DNA from: Ectopseudomonas oleovorans
GTDB lineage: Bacteria > Pseudomonadota > Gammaproteobacteria > Pseudomonadales > Pseudomonadaceae
Assembly (NCBI RefSeq): GCF_003052605.1
Contig: NZ_QASO01000030.1
Location: 66,334-109,196 of the forward strand
DNA length: 42,863 bases
Direction of reading: 5' to 3'
The translations under genes were made by a program, and so were the position numbers. The notes under the pieces are model-generated. The model made no database searches. It was given only the letters and a program-made list of their open reading frames with translations, and was not told the origin of the DNA. Within the stretch, counting starts at the first letter, position 1; the number at the start of each line of letters is the position of its first letter. Below, piece by piece: positions 36,807 to 42,863 of the stretch.

Positions 36807-38485
36807 CAGGCTGCCACCGGCATGCCCAGCGCCTTGACGCTTTCTTCAGCCAGGTCGAGCACGCTGGGACGGGTTTCGGGACGCATCACTGCGCCCGCTT
36901 CCAGGTAGTACTCGAGGCTGCTCAAGGCATCAGCCAGGGTTTCCAGCATCTGCTCCGATGGCATTTGCGCCGACTCGAGCATGCGCGCCTGGATATAGTC
37001 GGCACAGGCACCGACCAGTATCGCGGCACGACGCTGCTCGAGAAACCACAAGCCGCCACGCACGGCCTGCAGGCTGAACGGCACGTTGGACAGGTGCATC
37101 TTGTCGCCAGCCGACTCCAGATACGCGGTGATCGCGCGCTTGGCCAGAGCCAGACCGGCCTGTGCCTCGTCGACCACGACGATACGGGCTTCGTTGAGCT
37201 GATGAGTAGCGAAAGAATCGGCCTCATTGCCCGGCTCGACGGCAGCCGGCCTGATATCGCGACCTTCGCCACGTTCCAGGCTGGCCACCATGCCTTCGAC
37301 ATAGAGCACGGCATCGGCCAGCTTGTGCAACTGCTCAGCCTGTGGCGGCGCGTCTTCGCTCCAGGCGGCGACCAGCGGCAACTGCGCACCGAGTGAGTTG
37401 CCGGCAGAGGTCAGACCGACCATGCCCAAGGTCTTGGCCAGCTTACCCAGCATTGCATGCAGGGTGCCCAAGGTTTCGCCTTGCAAGGTGCCGCGCTCGA
37501 GCAGGTCGAGCATGTCCTTGACGCTGGCCAGCTCTTCGCGAATCGCCGTGGACAACGAACGCATCACCGCCTGGCCCGGCCCGGCCAGGCGCCGGTATTC
37601 CTCTTCCAGCAGGTGGTCAGTGAACGGCAACGGCGTGAGACCGAACACTCCGCGCATGGCGCTGGCGTGCGGGCCGTGGCTGTCAGCCAGCGCGACCAGA
37701 TACAGCAGCTCTTTCAGCAAGCTGCGCGGTGCTTCGTACTGGGGGTTGCCGAGCATCAGCTTGAGTTCGCGATCGACCCGCGAGAACAGCTGCTTGCGCG
37801 ATTTACGTGGCAGCAGTTGACCATCGCACTGCGCTTCGATGGCGGCAGCGCCAATCCAGCACATGCGCCCACGCGGCTCATTGGCGAACAGGCTGTCCAG
37901 GCGCGCCATCGCACGCACCATCAGCTTGAGGCTGGCCTGCGGATTCTGCTCACGAATGAAGCCCAGCAGCCCTACCTGATACATGTGACGCAGGCGCTTG
38001 CCTTCGCTCAGTTTGGCCGCGCCATCGAGTGGCTGGGTAGTCGTATGTGGCCGCGCATGATCGAGGCGCACGCTGAAGAAGAAACTTTCCGGCAGCGGCT
38101 GCTGCGCGCCAGCCTGACGCAAATCGTTGATCGCCGGCAGCAGCAGTTCAGGCATTTCCTGCCGATGAGTGTCGACGTTTTCCAGATAACGGCGCAGCAC
38201 ATGCAGGGCATTGCTCAGTGCCGAGAGCTGTGCGTCGCGCTCCTCACCTGCTCCGGCTGGAATATCGGTCGCCTGACCCAGCACTTCCTGAGCCAGCAAC
38301 TCGGCACCGGCCAGCTCGATCAGGTTGAGCGTGCCGCGCACCTGGTGCAGGCTTTCCACCGCTTGCTGCAACAGACTGCCGTTATGCCGCTCGGCGATGA
38401 AATGCTCCAGGCTCTGCTCGGCCTCTTCCATGGTGACGAACAGCTCGTCGCGCACCAGATTCAGGGATGTGGCTCCACTTACCAT
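36806..38485 (-). CDS. fimL: FimL, type IV pilus and virulence regulator
   Basis: This 559-aa protein resembles the N-terminal part of the chemosensor kinase ChpA. In P. aeruginosa FimL supports twitching and cAMP/Vfr signalling, acting with FimV and the Pil-Chp system (family knowledge). The N-terminal segment [20 protein letters not shown] (46-65) has the look of an Hpt helix with His47; whether it is phosphorylated cannot be told. There is no kinase or receiver domain. Long helical middle and C-terminal parts follow, with repeated Hpt-like sections ([20 protein letters not shown]). It overlaps nudC by one base and starts 37 bp after the crotonase gene on the same strand. Confidence 0.92.
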   Translation of the reverse strand: MVSGATSLNLVRDELFVTMEEAEQSLEHFIAERHNGSLLQQAVESLHQVRGTLNLIELAGAELLAQEVLGQATDIPAGAGEERDAQLSALSNALHVLRRYLENVDTHRQEMPELLLPAINDLRQAGAQQPLPESFFFSVRLDHARPHTTTQPLDGAAKLSEGKRLRHMYQVGLLGFIREQNPQASLKLMVRAMARLDSLFANEPRGRMCWIGAAAIEAQCDGQLLPRKSRKQLFSRVDRELKLMLGNPQYEAPRSLLKELLYLVALADSHGPHASAMRGVFGLTPLPFTDHLLEEEYRRLAGPGQAVMRSLSTAIREELASVKDMLDLLERGTLQGETLGTLHAMLGKLAKTLGMVGLTSAGNSLGAQLPLVAAWSEDAPPQAEQLHKLADAVLYVEGMVASLERGEGRDIRPAAVEPGNEADSFATHQLNEARIVVVDEAQAGLALAKRAITAYLESAGDKMHLSNVPFSLQAVRGGLWFLEQRRAAILVGACADYIQARMLESAQMPSEQMLETLADALSSLEYYLEAGAVMRPETRPSVLDLAEESVKALGMPVAA

Positions 38486-38522
38486 GCTCTAGGCCTCGCA
38501 GCGAACATCAGCGGATACGGCA

Positions 38523-39335
38523 TCAGTCGGCGAACTCCGGCTTCTGCTTGGTCATGTGCGCCGCCATGGCCAGGCGCAGGTCTTCCGATTGCAGCATGGC
38601 GGCGTTCCAGGTGGCGATGTATTCAAGGCCATCGTCGACCCGGTGATCGCGCATATAGCGAATCATTTCCTTGGTGCCACGCACGGCAATCGGCGACTTG
38701 GCGGCGATTTGTGCGGCGATCTCCATCACCCCGGCCAGCAGCGCCTCCTGATTCTCGTAGGTGCGATTGACCAGGCCGATGCGCGCAGCCTCGTTACCGT
38801 CAATGGTGCGCCCGGTGAAGGCCAGCTCACGCATCATGCCGTCGCCGATGATGCGCGGCAGACGCTGCAGGGTGCCGACATCGGCAGCCATGCCCATGTC
38901 GATCTCCTTGATCGAGAACTGCGCATCGAGCGTGGAATAACGCATGTCGCAAGCGCTGATCAGGTCGATGGCGCCGCCGATGCAATAGCCCTGAATGGCA
39001 GCCAGCACTGGCTTGCGGCAATTGTCGACGGCGTTGAAGGAGGCTTGCAGCTCGAGAATCTTGCGGCGCAGCGTGGTGGCGTTACGGCCGACATCCTTGC
39101 GCAGTTGCGCACCGACCGAGGCCAGCAACATCAGATCGATGCCCGAGGAAAAGTGCTTGCCGGCACCGGAAAGCACCACCACGCGGACCGCATCGTTGTC
39201 ATCGACCCACTGGAAAATCTCGATGATCTCGCGCCAGAAGTCGGCATTCATGGCGTTGACCTTGTCCGGTCGGTTGATCTGCACGTGAGCGATCTTGCCC
39301 ACCAGCTCGATGCGGAAGGCTTTGTAGTCGGACAT
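38523..39335 (-). CDS. Crotonase / enoyl-CoA hydratase-isomerase family protein
   Basis: This 270-aa crotonase has HVQINRPDKVNAMNADFW (about 17-34), the oxyanion-hole region SGAGKHFSSGIDLMLLA and the second site PVLAAIQGYCIGGAIDLISA. Asp and Glu residues following (CDMRYSTLDAQFSIKEIDMG) resemble delta3,5-delta2,4-dienoyl-CoA isomerases of the ECH1 type more than simple hydratases, so isomerisation of dienoyl-CoA is a good guess. The ATG at 39335 has GAGGAT seven bases upstream; an ATG three codons earlier sits too close to that site. fimL follows 37 bp later. Confidence 0.88.
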   Translation of the reverse strand: MSDYKAFRIELVGKIAHVQINRPDKVNAMNADFWREIIEIFQWVDDNDAVRVVVLSGAGKHFSSGIDLMLLASVGAQLRKDVGRNATTLRRKILELQASFNAVDNCRKPVLAAIQGYCIGGAIDLISACDMRYSTLDAQFSIKEIDMGMAADVGTLQRLPRIIGDGMMRELAFTGRTIDGNEAARIGLVNRTYENQEALLAGVMEIAAQIAAKSPIAVRGTKEMIRYMRDHRVDDGLEYIATWNAAMLQSEDLRLAMAAHMTKQKPEFAD

Positions 39336-39495
39336 GGCAGGCATCCTCAGCCGCGGCTCGGCAGCACAGTAACAATTTTGTGATTAATAACCGAGCAACT
39401 ATAACAAGCACGCCATAAAAGTCGATGCTTGCCAGCGTGACGCAGGCCACAGCCCGGGCGTTATCAACTGCTTTGAATATCAGAGATAAGCGTTT

Positions 39496-39527
39496 GATCT
39501 GCCGAAGAACTTGCGCTTCGGCAGATC
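39496..39527. other. Hairpin between ldcA and the crotonase gene
   Basis: A perfect 12-bp inverted repeat, GATCTGCCGAAG (39496-39507) with 39516-39527, has an 8-nt loop and starts 10 bp past the ldcA stop on the minus strand. No T run follows, so it is an atypical terminator candidate or mRNA 3'-end stabiliser. Confidence 0.55.
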
Positions 39528-39536
39528 CGGGGTGGT

Positions 39537-41780
39537 TTATTCCACCAAGCAATCCACCGTGTAGTGTCCGGCGTCGGTTTGCAGGCCATGTACATCGACG
39601 TCAAAGCCGGGGAAAGCCTTGTCGAAGGTGTGCGCGAACGCCAGGTAGTCGAGAATCGAACGACTTTGCGTGGTAAAGCGCTCACCCGGCATGATCAGCG
39701 GAATGCCGGGCGGGTAAGGCACCAGCATCACCGCCGCGATACGCCCCTGGAGCTGGTCGATCGGTACCGCCTCTACCTCGCCCCGCACCAAGCGGTCATA
39801 GGCATCAGCCGGTTTGATCGCAATCTCTGGCAGTGCCGTATACATGCTTTTCAGCGCCTTGGCCGTGGCGTTTTCACGGTAGCAGCCATGCAGCGCGTCG
39901 CACAGGTCACGCAGGCCCATGCCCTGGTAGCGGCCCGCGCCAGCGTGGGCGATGGAAGGCAGCACGTCGATCAACGGCAGATTGGCGTCGTAGCTGCGCT
40001 TGAACTCCAGCAGCTCGGTCAGCAGCGTGCTCCACTTGCCCTTGGTGATGCCCATGGAGAACAGCACCAGGAAGGAGTACAGGCCGGTTTTCTCCACCAC
40101 CAGGCCACGCTCCCAGAGAAACTTGCTGACCACCGCGGCGGGAATGCCCTGCGGCTCCAGCTTGCCGGCGGCATTGAGGCCGGGCATCACCAGCGTGACC
40201 TTGATCGGATCGAGCAGCACATAGTCATCGGCCACTTCGCCGAAGCCATGCCAGTCGGCGTCCGGTTGCAACACCCAGTCGGCGGTCGACAGGCTGTCGG
40301 CGCCATCGGCCGCCCCTGGCTGCCAGATACTGAACCACCAGTCCTCGGCGCTCAGGTTGCGCCGCACATTGGCCAGGGCGCGGCGGAAGCTCAGCGCCTC
40401 GTCGAAGGTTTCCTGAATCAGCGAGCGCCCTGCCGGCCCTTCCATCATCGCCGAGGCCACATCCAGCGAGGCGATGATGCCGTACTGCGGCGAGGTCGAG
40501 ATGTGCATCATGAAGGCTTCGTTGAAGCGGTCGCGATCCAGCTGGCGCTGCCCGCCGTCCTGCACGTGAATCATCGAGGCCTGACTGAAAGCCGCCAGCA
40601 GCTTGTGCGTCGAATGGGTGGTGAACACCAGCGGTGAATGCTCATCGTACTGGGTGCCCATGCCATAGCGGCCAGCATAGAACTCATGGAAAGCGGCGTA
40701 GGCGTACCAGGCTTCGTCGAAGTGCAGCACCTCGACCGAGTCACCCAGCGCCTGCTTGACCATTTCAGCGTTGTAGCACAGCCCGTCATAGGTGGAGTTG
40801 GTTACCACCGCCAGCTTGACCCTGGGCGCACGACCGCGCGCCAGCGGGCTGGCGTCGATCTTGGCCTGAATCGATTCCTTGCTGAACTCGGAAAGCGGAA
40901 TCGGCCCGATGATCCCCAGTTCATTGCGCTCCGGGCAGAGATACAACGGGATCGCGCCGGTCATGATGATCGAGTGCAGGATCGACTTGTGGCAGTTGCG
41001 GTCCACCAGCACCAGGTCATCGCGGCCGACCATCGAATGCCAAACGATCTTGTTCGCCGTCGAGGTGCCGTTGATCACGAAAAAGGTGTGGTCGGCGCCG
41101 AAGTTACGCGCCGCACGCGCCTCGGCCTCGGCCAGCGGGCCAGTGTGGTCGAGCAGCGAGCCCAGCTCCGGCACCGACACCGACAAATCCGAACGCAGTG
41201 TGTTTTCACCGAAGAACTGGTGGAAGGCCTGACCCACCGGACTCTTGCGATAGGCCACGCCGCCGCCATGCCCTGGCGTGTGCCAGGAATAGTTGGATTG
41301 CGCAGTGTGCTGCACCAGCGCCTTGAAAAATGGGGGTAGCAGGCCTTCCAGATAATTATGCGCCGCGCGCGCCACCTGTCGGGCCAGGAAGGAGACGGTG
41401 TCTTCGTAAAGATAAAGGATGCCGCGCAACTGATTGAGATCGGCCATGGCCTCGGCCGGGGCGTTCTCGATGGTCACCTGCTCGCCCAGGGCGAAGATCG
41501 GCAACTGCGGTGCACGCACTCGCGCCACGCGGATCAGCTCGACCATGTCCTGCAACAGGCGGCTGTTCTCCCCCGCTCCCTCGGCGGCCACCAGGATGCA
41601 GGCCAGGCCGTGGTGGGTGGACGCGACAATGCGCCCCTCGGCGGCGCTCGCCGTGGGCAGAATGCTGAAACCGTCCTGGGTAAGCTCCTGAGCGATGGCG
41701 CGCACGCGATCACCGGCCACGGTGTCAGCCTTGATGTCGCGATGCACGATTAGGACAGGAAACTTGAGATCTTTATACAT
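39537..41780 (-). CDS. ldcA: Lysine decarboxylase, biosynthetic type (LdcA-like)
   Basis: This 747-aa fold-type I PLP decarboxylase of the Orn/Lys/Arg family converts lysine to cadaverine in the AST-independent lysine route of P. aeruginosa (LdcA, family knowledge). An N-terminal wing domain (1-130) precedes the PLP core with TPGHGGG (168-174), INGTSTANK (236-244), HFDEAWYAY (353-361) and the PLP lysine in THSTHKLLAAFSQAS (Lys393). Arginine or ornithine cannot be excluded from sequence alone, but length and neighbours fit LdcA. The ATG has AGGACG upstream. dnaQ lies upstream on the same strand with 121 bp between. Confidence 0.9.
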   Translation of the reverse strand: MYKDLKFPVLIVHRDIKADTVAGDRVRAIAQELTQDGFSILPTASAAEGRIVASTHHGLACILVAAEGAGENSRLLQDMVELIRVARVRAPQLPIFALGEQVTIENAPAEAMADLNQLRGILYLYEDTVSFLARQVARAAHNYLEGLLPPFFKALVQHTAQSNYSWHTPGHGGGVAYRKSPVGQAFHQFFGENTLRSDLSVSVPELGSLLDHTGPLAEAEARAARNFGADHTFFVINGTSTANKIVWHSMVGRDDLVLVDRNCHKSILHSIIMTGAIPLYLCPERNELGIIGPIPLSEFSKESIQAKIDASPLARGRAPRVKLAVVTNSTYDGLCYNAEMVKQALGDSVEVLHFDEAWYAYAAFHEFYAGRYGMGTQYDEHSPLVFTTHSTHKLLAAFSQASMIHVQDGGQRQLDRDRFNEAFMMHISTSPQYGIIASLDVASAMMEGPAGRSLIQETFDEALSFRRALANVRRNLSAEDWWFSIWQPGAADGADSLSTADWVLQPDADWHGFGEVADDYVLLDPIKVTLVMPGLNAAGKLEPQGIPAAVVSKFLWERGLVVEKTGLYSFLVLFSMGITKGKWSTLLTELLEFKRSYDANLPLIDVLPSIAHAGAGRYQGMGLRDLCDALHGCYRENATAKALKSMYTALPEIAIKPADAYDRLVRGEVEAVPIDQLQGRIAAVMLVPYPPGIPLIMPGERFTTQSRSILDYLAFAHTFDKAFPGFDVDVHGLQTDAGHYTVDCLVE

Positions 41781-41901
41781 TGTGACGTCCTGAAGGCTGG
41801 CAGGCTTGGCCTGCCCATTACCTCAGGTTAGAGGCTCCCCCTGATCGGCGGAACCCCCTGTGCATCACGCTATAAGAAAAGGTCACAATTGCGCTGTTCG
41901 G

Positions 41902-42660
41902 TTATTCCGGCGCTTTTTCCAACTGCGCCCACAGCGACGGACCGCCTGCGGATTTTTCGATCACGGCCAGACGTGCCATGTGCGCCGCAAGTTCGTCGTC
42001 GCTGGCGCGAATGACGCGAGTACGAGGACGCGACGCGTCAAGGCGACGGATCGGCGTGGCCTGCTGACGCCCACTGCCATCACCATCGGAACCTTCACCG
42101 GCCAGTGACAGATTGGTCTGCCCACCAGTCATCGCCAGGTAGACGTCGGCGAGGATCTCCGAGTCGAGCAAGGCGCCGTGCAGTTCGCGGTTGGAGTTGT
42201 CGACGCCGTAACGTTTGCACAACGCATCGAGGCTGTTGCGCTGGCCCGGATGACGCTCGCGCGCCATCATCAGGGTATCGAGCACCGAGCAGTAATCGCT
42301 CACGTCGGCGCGTTCGCTCTGCCCCAACAGGGCGAACTCGTTGTTGATGAAGCCAACGTCGAACGCCGCGTTGTGAATGATCAGTTGGGCGCCCTTGATG
42401 AACTCGTAGAATTCATCGGCGACTTCCCGGAAGCGCGGCTTGTCGGCCACGTATTCGTTGGTGATGCCGTGAACCGCGATGGCGCCTTCGTCGATCTCGC
42501 GATCAGGGTTGAGATAGACATGGAAATGACGCCCGGTCAGGCGACGCCCCAACAACTCGACACAACCGATCTCGATGATGCGGTGCCCGTCAGTGACCGG
42601 CATACCCGTGGTTTCGGTATCCAGCACCACATAGCGCTTGACGGTATTCTCGGTTGTCAC
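41902..42660 (-). CDS. dnaQ: DNA polymerase III epsilon subunit (proofreading exonuclease)
   Basis: DnaQ gives 3'-5' proofreading to the replicative polymerase. From a GTG start the product has 252 aa. The DEDDh motifs are VVLDTETTGMP (Asp14, Glu16), IIHNAAFDVGF and HGALLDSEILADVYL. A flexible C-terminal part (about 185-252) ends with SLWAQLEKAPE, where the polymerase-binding tail lies. An ATG 12 codons upstream is open, but GGAG nine bases before the GTG and the family N-terminal length favour the GTG. It runs toward ldcA. In relatives rnhA lies next upstream, just outside the window. Confidence 0.92.
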   Translation of the reverse strand: MTTENTVKRYVVLDTETTGMPVTDGHRIIEIGCVELLGRRLTGRHFHVYLNPDREIDEGAIAVHGITNEYVADKPRFREVADEFYEFIKGAQLIIHNAAFDVGFINNEFALLGQSERADVSDYCSVLDTLMMARERHPGQRNSLDALCKRYGVDNSNRELHGALLDSEILADVYLAMTGGQTNLSLAGEGSDGDGSGRQQATPIRRLDASRPRTRVIRASDDELAAHMARLAVIEKSAGGPSLWAQLEKAPE

Positions 42661-42726
42661 GCCTTGCTTCTCCAATCTATTCGGGTTGTCGCACATTCAA
42701 GCGCGGCATATTAACTCAAGTGGCCT

Positions 42727-42863
42727 AGCAGGCCGTTGAAAAACGTTGGCGAGGCAGCCAGTGCAAGGCGAAAACAGGCGAAAAAGCGGAGTTTACGAGC
42801 TGTAAATGAGCATTTTGAGCCTGTTTTTAACGCAGCAATGGCAACGCAGGTAGTTTTTCAACA
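42727..42863. repeat. Dispersed repeat with CCGTTGAAAAA ends (copy 2, cut by the window edge)
   Basis: It begins CAGGCCGTTGAAAAACG near 42729-42745 and ends GTAGTTTTTCAACA at the window end, inverted relative to each other. The 25-bp core at 42792-42816 is the exact reverse complement of that in the 16906-17079 copy, so the two lie in opposite orientation. It sits upstream of dnaQ, before where rnhA would be expected. Confidence 0.7.

Overview
The window is chromosomal DNA of a gamma-proteobacterium of the genus Pseudomonas in the broad sense. Evidence: the TCA block order sdhCDAB-sucAB-lpd-sucCD facing away from gltA, FimL, the LdcA-DnaQ neighbourhood, GTAG-headed REP palindromes, and high-GC codon use. 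Several blocks follow the gene order I recall from P. aeruginosa PAO1, but dispersed repeats and decayed genes make it a different species, perhaps of the P. mendocina/oleovorans/alcaligenes group (inference from memory, not tested).

Layout. (1) 0.1-11.6 kb, minus strand: sdhC-sdhD-sdhA-sdhB, then sucA-sucB-lpd-sucC-sucD. These encode succinate dehydrogenase, the 2-oxoglutarate dehydrogenase complex and succinyl-CoA synthetase, that is, the oxidative path from 2-oxoglutarate to fumarate. gltA (citrate synthase) diverges at 11.96 kb, and the shared intergenic region holds a good sigma70-type promoter for each side. (2) 13.2-21.9 kb: a small mobile element sits in the loop of the gltA terminator. 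It is followed by a wrecked START-domain gene, a Cys-cluster protein, a 3-hydroxyisobutyrate dehydrogenase-like gene, a DEDDh exonuclease, ppnP, a repeat-rich gap, an RhtA/EamA exporter, an ABC exporter, a DUF1287 protein, an ATP-NAD kinase-like protein and a small ORFan. (3) 22.0-25.9 kb: msrB, an AlaA-type aminotransferase, a conserved unknown, htpX with a heat-shock-like promoter, and tpm. (4) 25.95-28.7 kb: a scrap zone with a frameshifted periplasmic binding protein, a tiny palindromic element, a frameshifted Cache-like sensor, one intact DODA-type dioxygenase, and the facing remnants of a TetR regulator and a DUF4442 thioesterase. (5) 28.7-42.7 kb: an AcuI/YhdH-like reductase, sohB, a histidine phosphatase, an SCP2 protein, an ACAD10/11-type kinase plus SDR pair, a membrane protein, a TSUP transporter, nudC, fimL, a crotonase, ldcA and dnaQ.

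No defence island, CRISPR array, prophage, rRNA or tRNA was seen. The unusual content is in the small repeats. One element family interrupts the gltA terminator. Another has twice inserted so that a TA target plus its own first G spells a TAG stop codon. A REPIN between two convergent genes supplies the stop codons of both. The kinase-SDR-SCP2 cluster is the best lead for an under-described metabolic function.
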